A DNA stretch of 40,792 bases, from NCBI GenBank assembly GCA_944391625.1, contig CALXUG010000025.1, forward strand, positions 1 through 40,792, read 5' to 3'. Shown in pieces: positions 1 to 7,943 of this stretch. The stretch is from an uncultured Clostridia bacterium (lineage in GTDB: Bacteria; Bacillota; Peptococcia; Peptococcales; Peptococcaceae). Numbering within the stretch: position 1 is the stretch's first letter; each line of letters starts with the position of its first letter. Both the position numbers and the translations under genes were made by a program. The notes under the pieces were generated by a model, which had not been told where the DNA came from, did no database searches, and saw nothing but the letters and a program-made list of their open reading frames with translations.

Positions 1-59
1 TGACCGATTGTACCGATGTTTACATGCGGTTTGGTACGTTCGTATTTTTCTTTTGCCAT
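1..59 (-). CDS. tuf: Elongation factor Tu, N-terminal fragment (cut by window edge)
   Basis: Only the first 19 codons are inside the window. They read MAKEKYERTKPHVNIGTIG, the highly conserved EF-Tu N-terminus just before the GTP-binding P-loop. EF-Tu is the GTPase that delivers aminoacyl-tRNA to the ribosome. The ATG at 59 follows a strong AGGAGG about ten bases upstream. A canonical promoter lies about 70 bases upstream, so this copy can be transcribed alone. It is not directly downstream of fusA here. Whether it is the only tuf copy cannot be told from this window. Confidence 0.95.
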   Translation of the reverse strand, partial: MAKEKYERTKPHVNIGTIG

Positions 60-128
60 TTTCTTTTCTTCCTCCTCAAAAAGTTAAATATTTATGTTGA
101 AACATTATAAAGCTTCTTATCTCGTTCT

Positions 129-157
129 ATTTTATCGTATTCGCCTTTTGCTGTCAA
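129..157 (-). promoter_or_regulatory. Sigma-A type promoter of tuf
   Basis: On the minus strand there is a perfect -35 TTGACA (152-157), a 17-base spacer and a -10 TAAAAT (129-134). This leaves an untranslated leader of about 60 bases before the tuf ATG. It is one of the strongest promoter matches in the window, as expected for tuf. Nothing else gene-like lies between 60 and 313. Confidence 0.85.
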
Positions 158-313
158 TACTTAACACCACCGCCCTTCTTGCTGTTTTGACGGGGTTTAA
201 AAGCCATAAAAGAACGGCCGCTTACTTTTTGTTATAGTATAATAATGTCTTCTTTGTTTATAAGATAACCACTATCTCACTTACCATTTCAAGAATTTGA
301 AATTTAACAGTTA

Positions 314-859
314 CTAAAAAGTTTCTAATTCAGATACAAATGTCATTTTTTTTAATATGTTCGCAGGAAATTTTCCCAGCACATCTGTATTATAAGTAGT
401 TACCATCGTATTATACTCACTTTGCCGTATATTTTGGTTGCATGCAGCCAAATCACTGCGGAGACCAAGGCGATAACGATTATCCGCACTGGATAATTGA
501 CATTCTGCCAACACATAATCCATTCGTTCTGTAGCAGTAGTCAATAATTGATTTGCCGCCGACTTTTCTTTCACAGTATCGGCATCTTCCATGGCAGTAA
601 GCGCATTTTCCAGATCAATTAAGGCTGCATCATCTACATATAAATATTGTTCCGCTACCACCATTAAATTGCGAGCTAATTCTTCTCTTACATCTAATTG
701 CTGTTGAATGCTATACTCGTCCTCTCCTTCTATAAAATATCGTTCTACTGGATATGCTGCTGCTGTTAAAGAACGATGAGAGCCAAATAAAGTGGCCAAT
801 ATTACTATCATAACAGTAATACAGACAGAAACTGTTCTGTTTTTTAATAACGCCTTCAT
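314..859 (-). CDS. LemA-like membrane-anchored protein
   Basis: A 181-residue protein with one N-terminal hydrophobic segment (about residues 9-26) and a helical, charged remainder. The C-terminal third matches the LemA family pattern: a YN-x-x-V-x-x-YN-x-D motif, then FPANIL, ending in aromatic and acidic residues. LemA proteins are single-pass membrane proteins of unclear function with a helical domain outside the cytoplasm. The N-terminal half is divergent from classical LemA, so the family call rests on the C-terminal part. It starts 38 bases after the telA-like stop and is the last gene of the xpaC-telA-lemA-like unit. An AAGG sits about 12 bases before the ATG, a mediocre ribosome site. 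Downstream (286-303) is a perfect 7-bp inverted repeat without a T tract, so no clear terminator. Confidence 0.6.
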   Translation of the reverse strand: MKALLKNRTVSVCITVMIVILATLFGSHRSLTAAAYPVERYFIEGEDEYSIQQQLDVREELARNLMVVAEQYLYVDDAALIDLENALTAMEDADTVKEKSAANQLLTTATERMDYVLAECQLSSADNRYRLGLRSDLAACNQNIRQSEYNTMVTTYNTDVLGKFPANILKKMTFVSELETF

Positions 860-897
860 AGTTTATCACAACCTTGTCAATGAAATTCTTGCTCCCC

Positions 898-2010
898 TTA
901 CTGTGGCCTATGTTCTATCTGTTGCAGTGCCAATTCCGTTTCTTTTCGTTGCTGAATGCTATTTTCTTGAATCTGCATAACTTCACTCAATGTCATAAGC
1001 AATTGTTGGCTGGTACGTTGCAGCACCTCAAAATCAACGATACGACTATTATTTTCTTTAGCTGCATCTACCAGCCCTCTTTTCAATAGTTCTGTATGCT
1101 GCTCTAATGCTGCAGCAGTCATTTCAGATAAAGCGGCCTGTGTTTTTCTTGCCTGGTGAGCATTTTCCATTCCTAATGCCAATATCATTTGATTTTTCCA
1201 AAGCGGAATCGTATTGGTTAATGCTGTCTGAATTTTTTCAACCATCTTTGCGTCATGGTTTTGCAACAGTCTGGTCTGCGGACCCATTTGCATAGAAATC
1301 ATTCTACTCAATTCCAAATCATGAATTTTTTGTTCAAATTGTTCACAGTAATTAACCATATCATCATAACGTTGTATATCTTCTATAGCTCCTGTCATTT
1401 CCGCTCTTTGCTGCAATACTTTCAAATCTGCAGTATAAACCTGCTCTAACTTTTTTTCCCCTGCCATAATATACACTGTCAGCTTTTTATAACAAGCGCT
1501 GTTTAAGTTATACAAATGATCCAGCACCGCAATATCCTTCAGCAAAATAATTTGCTGTTGTTCCAGCAATCCAGCTATTTTTTCAACATATTTCTCAGCC
1601 TTTTTATACCGTTCCTTAATTTTAACAATTTGTTTTTCTTTTTTTTGAAAAAATCGGCTCCAAAAACTCTTTTGTTCAGGCACTGGAACAAACGTAACAT
1701 CTTTTAAAGCAAATACTAAATCAGATAATAACGTTCCCACTTCCCCCTGATCTTTTCTCTGCACTTGATGTAAAATACCATCAGAACAAGCAGCAATTTC
1801 TTCTTGTACATTGGCCCCATAATTTAACATTTGATTGACATTTTGCATATCAATTTGTGCGGCAAGTTTTAAAACCAATTGCCTTTCTTCAGCACTTAAT
1901 GCAGCTGCATGCAAAATATTTTCTTTTTGTACTTCTTCGTTGTTTCTTATTTTTTCCACAGCATTATCAACTTGCGGCTCCAGTATCTGTTGAGAGAACC
2001 TGCTCTCCAT
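898..2010 (-). CDS. telA: TelA/KlaA-family toxic anion resistance protein
   Basis: A 370-residue, strongly helical and Gln/Glu/Lys-rich cytoplasmic protein. It resembles the TelA family, whose members were found through tellurite resistance but also affect responses to cell-envelope-active agents; the biochemical role is unknown. No membrane segment is seen. The reading frame extends upstream to 2133, but that part lies over the end of the xpaC-like gene. The ATG at 2010, 20 bases after the xpaC stop and preceded by an AGAAGGGA-type site, is preferred. In Firmicutes TelA is commonly paired with an XpaC-family protein, as here. The gene is likely transcribed from the promoter at 2754-2782. Confidence 0.8.
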   Translation of the reverse strand: MESRFSQQILEPQVDNAVEKIRNNEEVQKENILHAAALSAEERQLVLKLAAQIDMQNVNQMLNYGANVQEEIAACSDGILHQVQRKDQGEVGTLLSDLVFALKDVTFVPVPEQKSFWSRFFQKKEKQIVKIKERYKKAEKYVEKIAGLLEQQQIILLKDIAVLDHLYNLNSACYKKLTVYIMAGEKKLEQVYTADLKVLQQRAEMTGAIEDIQRYDDMVNYCEQFEQKIHDLELSRMISMQMGPQTRLLQNHDAKMVEKIQTALTNTIPLWKNQMILALGMENAHQARKTQAALSEMTAAALEQHTELLKRGLVDAAKENNSRIVDFEVLQRTSQQLLMTLSEVMQIQENSIQQRKETELALQQIEHRPQ

Positions 2011-2029
2011 CTGCACTCCGTCCCTTCTC

Positions 2030-2695
2030 TTACAATAAATCCTGCATATTTGGCGGAACTTCTGCCAGTCCTTCCCGCTGCAGCATTTCTTCCAATACCG
2101 TAATATCGGCTGAAATATCCAGAGCGTTTGCACTAAATAAACTATCTAACTGTTTTTCAAAAGCTATTACGATTGTACCCATAATAGATTCTATTCGAAC
2201 CATGGTAGCTGTAATATTTTTTCCCCGAACGCTTTGAGAGGCAGCTTCTACATAAGACTCCAATAATTTTAACGTCGTTGGAAGATAGTAGTTCATGAAT
2301 TTACGTATCTTCGTTCCCTTTTCGGGATTCTTTGCTACATGCTCAAAAATATCTTTTGCCAAAGATATCAATCGTTCTACTTTTTCACACATTTTTCTGT
2401 TCTTTATTTTGGTGTTTAACATCTTCATCTGCTGTATTGCATCTTTTCCCTGCAATAATAATCCATCCAGTTCTGCATCTCCTGTAGGAACATACATAGA
2501 GGCTGCTTCTTCTACCTCTACCCATTTTCCTCTCCAAATCAAGCCAGTTAATTTATAAATGATGAACGACCATAAAGTTAACCAGATAAAATGACTTATC
2601 TTGTACATGGGCATACATGTCGCCCAAAAAATCCATACCACAGCAACACTATAAACTGGCACTACTGATTTTTTTCTGATTTTTGCCATAGCCAT
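2030..2695 (-). CDS. xpaC: XpaC-family membrane protein (5-bromo-4-chloroindolyl phosphate hydrolysis family)
   Basis: A 221-residue protein with two N-terminal hydrophobic stretches (about residues 12-28 and 33-50), then a soluble, mostly helical domain. It fits the XpaC family, named for a Bacillus locus affecting hydrolysis of a chromogenic phosphate; the true activity is not established. It is the first gene of the unit and is followed after 20 bases by telA. Two start codons are possible. The ATG at 2695 is only 3 bases from the AAGGA site. The second ATG, at 2689, is 9 bases from it and may be the real start. Confidence 0.75.
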   Translation of the reverse strand: MAMAKIRKKSVVPVYSVAVVWIFWATCMPMYKISHFIWLTLWSFIIYKLTGLIWRGKWVEVEEAASMYVPTGDAELDGLLLQGKDAIQQMKMLNTKIKNRKMCEKVERLISLAKDIFEHVAKNPEKGTKIRKFMNYYLPTTLKLLESYVEAASQSVRGKNITATMVRIESIMGTIVIAFEKQLDSLFSANALDISADITVLEEMLQREGLAEVPPNMQDLL

Positions 2696-2753
2696 TCTTC
2701 CTTTCTTAGTATCTTTCTCTCAAATGACATCTTGCATTTATATGTTTTTTCTG

Positions 2754-2782
2754 GTTATATTCCTTTTTTCCCTGCTTTACAA
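2754..2782 (-). promoter_or_regulatory. Promoter of the xpaC-telA-lemA-like operon
   Basis: Minus-strand TTGTAA (2777-2782), a 17-base spacer and TATAAC (2754-2759). It sits between the terminator of the upstream orphan gene and the xpaC start, leaving a leader of about 50 bases. Confidence 0.55.
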
Positions 2783-2802
2783 GCTTTTATGATTATATAC
2801 CA

Positions 2803-2837
2803 AAAGCCGCATTTCTCATAAAAAAGAAATACGGCCT
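2803..2837 (-). terminator. Rho-independent terminator after the 264-aa gene
   Basis: A stem of about 14 bp with two G-U pairs around an 8-base T-rich loop, followed on the minus strand by TTTT. It lies about 70 bases past the stop of the unrecognised gene and separates it from xpaC. Confidence 0.7.
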
Positions 2838-2909
2838 TATTTTCTGCTACTCAAGTTTGTCATATTTTCTACAATTAACATTTTCTCTCAAATACAAGTA
2901 CTCGGTTTA

Positions 2910-3704
2910 TCATGACCCATGATTACGATATATACAACGTGCTTCTAGTATGGTTTCTTTACGTATGCGCAAACACCCTTGTTCCCGTACTATACGCAAA
3001 CAAATATCAATGGACAACACTTTATAGCTATTATACTCTCCGTAAACGGTCAGAAAAAATGTAAAATCTTCCCTCTCTTTTTGAATAATTTTATCCACTA
3101 TTTCAAAATCAAATATTACCAATCCATCTAATACATGAGCCCATTTATATGCGTACAACTCTCTAGGCAACTCCTCGTCTTTTGCCTGTTCAGCTGTCAA
3201 ATCATATAACAATACCGCATCTTTATTACTAATCGCACATAAATAGGTTTTTAAAACAGTAAGCTCATCCTGTTGAAATAGCGCCCATTTTAAACTATTA
3301 TTTTTATGATTGTAAATTTCACCATCCCATATTCTTTGTAAATGTATAGATGTATGCGCATGAATCCATCCTGTATTTGTTTTGTATTTATAATTTTGCC
3401 GGACAGAATCACCTAACAATCCCAATGCCTGCATATACGTAATTTTACTATTCTCATTGCGCTCAAGCCATTCTCTAATTTCTACGCCCTTACTCAAATA
3501 TCGTTGTTGGATCAACCCCTCCGGTGTAAATTTTAAGTAAAACCATTGCCCTGATTGTTTTCCCTTTTCACAAATCAATAATTCACAAAAACCTGCCAAT
3601 CGATCTTCTGTTACAAAACAATCATAGTGCTCCGCTTTTTCTTTATTTTGCAATTGATGACGATAATTCTCAAAACATATGATATTCTCCTTTTTTTGTC
3701 TCAT
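2910..3704 (-). CDS. Unrecognised 264-residue protein
   Basis: I do not recognise this family. The protein is soluble in appearance: no signal peptide, no membrane segment, many aromatic residues (Trp, Tyr, Phe) and mixed beta/alpha character. Six cysteines are spread along it without an obvious metal motif. It has an excellent ribosome site (AGGGGGA, about 6 bases before the ATG), its own weak promoter and a terminator, so it looks like a real single-gene unit. It is AT-rich, like the neighbouring xpaC and telA genes and unlike the mfd/glpK end of the window. It lies between rpsU (divergent in function) and xpaC. No function is proposed. Confidence 0.75.
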   Translation of the reverse strand: MRQKKENIICFENYRHQLQNKEKAEHYDCFVTEDRLAGFCELLICEKGKQSGQWFYLKFTPEGLIQQRYLSKGVEIREWLERNENSKITYMQALGLLGDSVRQNYKYKTNTGWIHAHTSIHLQRIWDGEIYNHKNNSLKWALFQQDELTVLKTYLCAISNKDAVLLYDLTAEQAKDEELPRELYAYKWAHVLDGLVIFDFEIVDKIIQKEREDFTFFLTVYGEYNSYKVLSIDICLRIVREQGCLRIRKETILEARCIYRNHGS

Positions 3705-3752
3705 TTAGTTCCCCCTTTTTTCTTAAAAGTGGTGCAATAACTCTATAAATTT

Positions 3753-3761
3753 ATTGTATCA
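3753..3761 (-). promoter_or_regulatory. Possible extended -10 promoter of the 264-aa gene
   Basis: Minus-strand TGATACAAT is an extended -10 (TG-n-TACAAT). No convincing -35 is present at the usual distance. It would leave a leader of about 45 bases before the ATG at 3704. Confidence 0.35.
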
Positions 3762-3952
3762 CAAAATAAGACAAATATTGTTTTAGATTCTCGCAACTTT
3801 CGCGTAATTAGTTGTAACGTTTCACTACTTTTACAAATAAAACATGAGCATACAATATATTTGCCCTCAATTTTTTAAGGACAGCAACAGTTTAGCGTTC
3901 ACATTTTTTCATTATAGTTTTGTAATCAGTCCTACATTTTGTAGTACGTACG

Positions 3953-3983
3953 CAAAAAAGGGATACCAAATTATCTGGTATCC
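3953..3983 (-). terminator. Rho-independent terminator of rpsU
   Basis: A perfect 9-bp stem (GGGATACCA with TGGTATCCC) and a 7-base loop, followed on the minus strand by TTTTTTG. It begins 20 bases after the rpsU stop. The remaining bases up to the 264-aa gene hold only that gene's promoter region. Confidence 0.9.
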
Positions 3984-4002
3984 CTCTCCATCACAGAAAA
4001 AA

Positions 4003-4188
4003 TTAGAAAGATTTTCTCTTATTATTTTTTCTAGCTGCTTCAGATTTCTTTTTACGTTTTACGCTTGGTTTTTCATAATGTTCGCGTTTACGGCATTCTG
4101 CTAAAACGCCAGATTTCTGACAGGAACGTTTAAATCTCCGAAGAGCACTATCTAAAGATTCAGTTTTTCCAACATGTACTTCTCCCAC
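4003..4188 (-). CDS. rpsU: 30S ribosomal protein S21
   Basis: A 61-residue, very basic protein with the S21 signature: the [12 protein letters not shown] helix, then [21 protein letters not shown]21 binds the small subunit near the 3' end of 16S rRNA and helps mRNA start-site recognition. The start is GTG, 8 bases after a strong AGGGGAGGGA site. The gene has its own promoter (4269-4297) and terminator (3953-3983), so it is probably monocistronic although it follows the HIT gene. Confidence 0.95.
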   Translation of the reverse strand: MGEVHVGKTESLDSALRRFKRSCQKSGVLAECRKREHYEKPSVKRKKKSEAARKNNKRKSF

Positions 4189-4268
4189 TGTTCTTCCCTC
4201 CCCTCAATACTACACAGCCGTCAGAACCACAGCTGTTATAGGAGACCTTCAAATAAAACATCTGTATT

Positions 4269-4297
4269 ATTATACTAGATATTTCTCAAATAATCAA
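4269..4297 (-). promoter_or_regulatory. Promoter of rpsU
   Basis: Minus-strand TTGATT (4292-4297), a 17-base spacer and a perfect TATAAT (4269-4274). It lies just before the end of the HIT gene and gives a leader of about 75 bases. Confidence 0.75.
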
Positions 4298-4301
4298 GAA
4301 C

Positions 4302-4643
4302 TTATCCTGCCGGCCACAACATTTCTCGACCGCCCATTAAATGGAAATGCAGATGCATTACAGTTTGACCGCCCTGAACACCGCAATTATTGACCACACG
4401 ATATCCTTCATCGGCAATCCCTAAGTCTATCGCAATTTTCTGAATCGTCAACATAAGCTTACCCAGTAATTTCTGATCTTCTTCAGTAGCCGCATTTAAG
4501 CTTTCAATATGTTTTTTAGGAATTACTAGAACATGTACCGGAGCCTCTGGATTTAAATCACGAAAAGCCAATACATCGTCATCTTCATAAACGATTGTTG
4601 AAGGTATTTCTTTATTGGCAATTTTACAAAAAATACAATCCAC
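4302..4643 (-). CDS. HIT-family nucleotide-binding protein (HinT-like)
   Basis: A 113-residue histidine-triad protein. Family members hydrolyse nucleoside phosphoramidates and acyl-adenylates. The N-terminal CIFC, the core DLNPEAPVHVLVIPKKHI and the catalytic H-x-H-x-H triad (HLHFH, His97, His99 and His101) are all present, and the length is typical. The frame is open nine bases further upstream, but that GTG is part of the ribosome site itself. The GTG at 4643 is 8 bases from AGGAGG and is preferred. It has its own promoter 75 bases after mtaB. Confidence 0.92.
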   Translation of the reverse strand: MDCIFCKIANKEIPSTIVYEDDDVLAFRDLNPEAPVHVLVIPKKHIESLNAATEEDQKLLGKLMLTIQKIAIDLGIADEGYRVVNNCGVQGGQTVMHLHFHLMGGREMLWPAG

Positions 4644-4673
4644 CTGTTTCACCTCCTGTACAGTTCTTTTAAT

Positions 4674-4702
4674 ATTTTACAGACTAACAGACATAAAAGC
4701 AA
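4674..4702 (-). promoter_or_regulatory. Promoter of the HIT gene
   Basis: Minus-strand TTGCTT (4697-4702), a 17-base spacer and TAAAAT (4674-4679), in the gap between mtaB and the HIT gene. Confidence 0.55.
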
Positions 4703-4717
4703 GATGCAAAATATAAT

Positions 4718-6025
4718 TTAATCAATAATTTTTCCTTTTAGGAGTTTTCCTTCTATCTTTTCTAACAAAACGGAAACAATTGTATTTTTTTGACAAGGCC
4801 CGTTAATACTGATATGAAGATAATTATCTGTATGACCTAGCCAATTCCCCTGTGCATCTTGTTCTTCTATTAATACGTCTACAGGTTGTCCAATATGCTG
4901 TTCCATATAGGCTAGCATATTTTTTTCCGCAACAGCCTGCATCAATTTACTACGCCGTTCTTTTTCATCGTTACTGATTTGATTGGGATAGGTTGCAGCT
5001 GGCGTTCCTTCCCGTGGTGAATATTTAAAAATATGCATACTGCTGAATGCTATGTCATCGCAAAACTGCAAGCTATTTTTGAATTGTTTTTCTGTTTCTC
5101 CCGGAAAGCCCACCATCAAATCTGTGCTTAATGCAATATCCGGGACAGCTTGGCGAATTCGTTCCATTTCCGCTCGATATTGTCCGGTATTATAAGGCCG
5201 GTGCATTTGTTCTAAAACGCTATCGTCACCTGCTTGTAATGGCAAATGTAAATGCCGGCACATTCGGCGATTTTTAGCAATCAATGTGAGCAAATGATCA
5301 TCAATTTCCGTAGGTTCTACTGAGCTAAGTCGAATCCGTTCAAAAGAAGTTTCTTGCAATAACATTTCACACAAATCTGCTAACGTATGCGTTCCTGTTT
5401 CTTTCCCGTAAGCACCTAAATGAATCCCTGTTAAAATAATCTCACGAAATCCTGCCTGTTCCAGTTTTTTTGCTTCCTGCAACGTATTTTCCATGGTACG
5501 ACTGCGTAATGGCCCTCTTGCATAAGGAATTATACAATAGGTACAAAACTGCTCACAGCCTTCCTGAACCTTTAAGTAAGCACGAGCTTTTTGTATCACA
5601 CGTTCCATAGAAATTTCTTCAAAATCAGTCAGTTGTTCCTTATCCTCTACCAACCGCTGCTGTGTTCCTGCAAATTGTTCCACCGTATCTACAATCAGAT
5701 GTCGCTTATTAGTTCCAAGAATAATATCAACATCTTCAATTTTCGCTACATCATCAGGAGAAGTTTGCGCATAGCAGCCAGTCACCACTACAACTGCCTG
5801 TGGATTGATATGCTTGGCACGCCGAATCATCTGCCGCGATTTCCGATCGCCTGCATGAGTCACCGTACAGGTATTGATTACATAGACATCGCAATATTGC
5901 TCAAAATCTCCTAGCTGGTACCCTTTATTGACAAACAGAGCTGTCATTGCTTCTGTTTCGCTTTGATTTACTTTACACCCTAATGTATGAAAACCAACTA
6001 TCTTTTTTTGCTCTTTTTGTTCCAA
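4718..6025 (-). CDS. mtaB: tRNA N6-threonylcarbamoyladenosine methylthiotransferase MtaB
   Basis: A 435-residue radical-SAM enzyme that adds a methylthio group to t6A37 in ANN-decoding tRNAs. Domains in order: an N-terminal MTTase domain with cluster cysteines Cys17, Cys53 and Cys84; a radical-SAM core with the C-x3-C-x2-C motif (Cys157, Cys161, Cys164); and a C-terminal TRAM domain (about 370-430). The HTLGCKVNQ N-terminus and GCEQFCTYC favour the MtaB (YqeV) branch over MiaB or RimO. The start is TTG, 8 bases after AAAGGAG; no ATG is near. It has its own promoter and follows the rpsI terminator. Confidence 0.93.
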   Translation of the reverse strand: MEQKEQKKIVGFHTLGCKVNQSETEAMTALFVNKGYQLGDFEQYCDVYVINTCTVTHAGDRKSRQMIRRAKHINPQAVVVVTGCYAQTSPDDVAKIEDVDIILGTNKRHLIVDTVEQFAGTQQRLVEDKEQLTDFEEISMERVIQKARAYLKVQEGCEQFCTYCIIPYARGPLRSRTMENTLQEAKKLEQAGFREIILTGIHLGAYGKETGTHTLADLCEMLLQETSFERIRLSSVEPTEIDDHLLTLIAKNRRMCRHLHLPLQAGDDSVLEQMHRPYNTGQYRAEMERIRQAVPDIALSTDLMVGFPGETEKQFKNSLQFCDDIAFSSMHIFKYSPREGTPAATYPNQISNDEKERRSKLMQAVAEKNMLAYMEQHIGQPVDVLIEEQDAQGNWLGHTDNYLHISINGPCQKNTIVSVLLEKIEGKLLKGKIID

Positions 6026-6091
6026 ATCAGATGCTCCTTTCTTTTTGCATCAACTACATTGATAGCATACAACAATGCACTATACGTTCTG

Positions 6092-6121
6092 ATTTTAAGA
6101 TAAAAGATGCTGTTTTTTCAA
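6092..6121 (-). promoter_or_regulatory. Promoter of mtaB
   Basis: Minus-strand TTGAAA (6116-6121), an 18-base spacer and TAAAAT (6092-6097), directly after the rpsI terminator. Confidence 0.55.
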
Positions 6122-6143
6122 TATGGCATATCCATTCTTTTGT

Positions 6144-6177
6144 AAAAAAAAGACCCAAACCAATGTCTGGGCCTTTT
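6144..6177 (-). terminator. Rho-independent terminator of rplM-rpsI and the ribosomal superoperon
   Basis: A GC-rich stem (AGGCCCA with TGGGTCT, one G-U pair) followed on the minus strand by eight T. It lies about 20 bases past the rpsI stop and closes the long translation gene block. Confidence 0.85.
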
Positions 6178-6197
6178 CATCCAATAAAATACAGCTA

Positions 6198-6599
6198 TTA
6201 ACGTTTGGAGAACTGTGGAGCTCTTCTTGCACCTTTTAAGCCATATTTTTTTCTTTCTTTCATACGTGGGTCTCTTGTTAAGAAACCTGCTCTTTTCAAA
6301 ACTGGACGATATTCTGGGTCAGCTTTCAATAAAGCTCTTGCAATACCCAGACGAACAGCGCCAGCTTGACCTGTTGTACCGCCACCATGTGCATTTACCA
6401 AAACATCAAATCTGCTTTCTGTTTCAGTTAATACCAGTGGTTGTCTGATAATCATTTCTAAAGTTTTTTTACAGAAATAATCTTTAGAATCTTTTCCATT
6501 GACTACAATCTGACCATTACCCGGTACCAGTCTTACTCTGGCAACAGAGGATTTACGACGGCCTGTACCGTAGAACTGCACTTTTTCATTGTTTGCCAT
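6198..6599 (-). CDS. rpsI: 30S ribosomal protein S9
   Basis: A 133-residue S9 with [14 protein letters not shown] near the N-terminus, [20 protein letters not shown] in the middle and the basic tail RAPQFSKR that reaches the P-site tRNA. The ATG follows AAGGAGG. It lies 14 bases after rplM, and the pair forms the usual L13-S9 operon. Confidence 0.97.
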   Translation of the reverse strand: MANNEKVQFYGTGRRKSSVARVRLVPGNGQIVVNGKDSKDYFCKKTLEMIIRQPLVLTETESRFDVLVNAHGGGTTGQAGAVRLGIARALLKADPEYRPVLKRAGFLTRDPRMKERKKYGLKGARRAPQFSKR

Positions 6600-6613
6600 T
6601 GTTCATTTCCTCC

Positions 6614-7051
6614 TTAACCGATGATTTCCAGTACTTCTGGTTTCTGAGCCTGATGTTTGTGGTCAGCACCAGCATATACGAACAATTTAGTATACATTTT
6701 TCTTCCCAGACGGTTATGTGGCAGCATGCCTTTTACTGCTGTTTCCATAGCCAAAACTGGTTTTTGAGCCATTAAATCTTTATATGTGGTAGAACGAAGA
6801 CCGCCAGGATAACGACTGTGACGGCGGAACAATTTCTGATCTAACTTTTTCCCTGTCAAAACAGCTTCCTTAGCATTGATTACAATTACATAATCTCCGC
6901 AATCAACGTTTGGGGTAAATGTTGGTTTGTTCTTTCCTCTTAAAACTGCAGCAACCTGAGAAGCTACACGACCCAGTGGTTTACCGGCTGCATCTACTAC
7001 ATACCATTTTCTATCAACCTCAGTAGGTTTTGCCATATAGGTGGTACGCAT
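6614..7051 (-). CDS. rplM: 50S ribosomal protein L13
   Basis: A 145-residue L13 with the conserved [23 protein letters not shown] and [12 protein letters not shown] segments. L13 is an early assembly protein of the large subunit. The ATG follows GGAGGGA. It is the first gene of rplM-rpsI and has its own promoter and a structured leader about 100 bases long, so this pair can be expressed apart from the upstream block. Confidence 0.97.
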   Translation of the reverse strand: MRTTYMAKPTEVDRKWYVVDAAGKPLGRVASQVAAVLRGKNKPTFTPNVDCGDYVIVINAKEAVLTGKKLDQKLFRRHSRYPGGLRSTTYKDLMAQKPVLAMETAVKGMLPHNRLGRKMYTKLFVYAGADHKHQAQKPEVLEIIG

Positions 7052-7155
7052 TGTATTCCCTCCTTAGAATATCGACAATTACAGATAATAAATGAGTTTA
7101 TATAGTTAGGATCCGGGGCTCTGGATCATAGACTAACAATATCTCAAAAACACAC
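7052..7155 (-). promoter_or_regulatory. Structured leader of rplM-rpsI (candidate L13-type autoregulatory leader)
   Basis: This is the transcribed region between the promoter at 7162-7190 and the rplM start. It contains a hairpin at 7105-7137: GTTAG, a 5-base bulge, GATCC, an 8-base loop, GGATC, CTAAC. A second, longer inverted repeat (7087-7097 with 7154-7164, 10 of 11 pairs) encloses it, but its outer arm overlaps the -10 box, so it may act only partly in RNA or as a DNA site. Firmicutes are known to carry an L13 leader RNA at this place. The match here is by position and structure only. Confidence 0.45.
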
Positions 7156-7161
7156 TCATAT

Positions 7162-7190
7162 ATTTTAACCCATGCTATAGCCACTGTCAA
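7162..7190 (-). promoter_or_regulatory. Strong sigma-A promoter of rplM-rpsI
   Basis: Perfect -35 TTGACA (7185-7190), a 17-base spacer and TAAAAT (7162-7167). The -35 box includes the truA stop codon. Confidence 0.85.
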
Positions 7191-7933
7191 GGGTAAAATA
7201 CACTTTTTAAATATAATCCACTGGCCGGCGCAGTTCTACCTGCTAAATGCCGCTTTTGATTATCCAATACCACCGGAATGATATGCAATGGTTTTCTTCC
7301 TTTTCCAATATCTAATACCGTACCTACCATAATCCGCACCATATTATACAAGAATCCATTACCATACACATCAAAAATCAACCAATCTCCATCTCGACGC
7401 ATATGCATATAATAAACGGTACGCACAAAATTTTTCACAGTACTTCCCGCTGAACAAAAGCCTTGATAGTTATGAGTTCCTTCCAATAATTTGCATGCTT
7501 GCAGCATTAATTCATCATCCAGTTTACCAGGATAACGGTAAAAGTATTGATTGCCAAACACAGTTATTTCATCGCTGTTCCAAACCTTATACTGATAATG
7601 CTTCCCTAAAGCACATTTTCTGGAATGGAATTCCAGACTTACTTCCTCTGTAGATAGGATATAGACATCCTGCGGCAAGTGCTGATTAATGGCATTTGCC
7701 AGTTTATCTACAGGAATTCTTGATTCTGTATAAAAATGTACCACTTGTCCCAAAGCATGCACACCACTATCCGTTCTGCCAGCACTATGCACCCTTGTCG
7801 GTTCCTTTAACAGTCCTCCAATAGCTTCTTCCAATACTTCCTGCACAGTAGGAATATTATCCGGATCCAATTGTGCTTGAAATCCATAATATCGACTGCC
7901 ATCATATTGAACCACGGCTTTTATATTACGCAT
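7187..7933 (-). CDS. truA: tRNA pseudouridine(38-40) synthase TruA
   Basis: A 248-residue enzyme that isomerises uridines 38-40 in the tRNA anticodon stem. The catalytic aspartate lies in AGRTDSGVHA (Asp55). The N-terminal VVQYDGSRYYGFQ and C-terminal GNGFLYNMVRIMVGT motifs are both present. The frame is open 17 codons further, into ecfT, but the ATG at 7933 has a GGAGG at proper distance and lies 10 bases after the ecfT stop. The order ecfA1-ecfA2-ecfT-truA is as in Bacillus. Confidence 0.96.
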   Translation of the reverse strand: MRNIKAVVQYDGSRYYGFQAQLDPDNIPTVQEVLEEAIGGLLKEPTRVHSAGRTDSGVHALGQVVHFYTESRIPVDKLANAINQHLPQDVYILSTEEVSLEFHSRKCALGKHYQYKVWNSDEITVFGNQYFYRYPGKLDDELMLQACKLLEGTHNYQGFCSAGSTVKNFVRTVYYMHMRRDGDWLIFDVYGNGFLYNMVRIMVGTVLDIGKGRKPLHIIPVVLDNQKRHLAGRTAPASGLYLKSVFYP

Positions 7934-7943
7934 ACTTCCTCCA

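Noticed and set aside
2011-2133. 41-codon N-terminal extension of the TelA-like gene
   Set aside because: It lies mostly over the end of xpaC in another frame. The internal ATG at 2010 has its own ribosome site.
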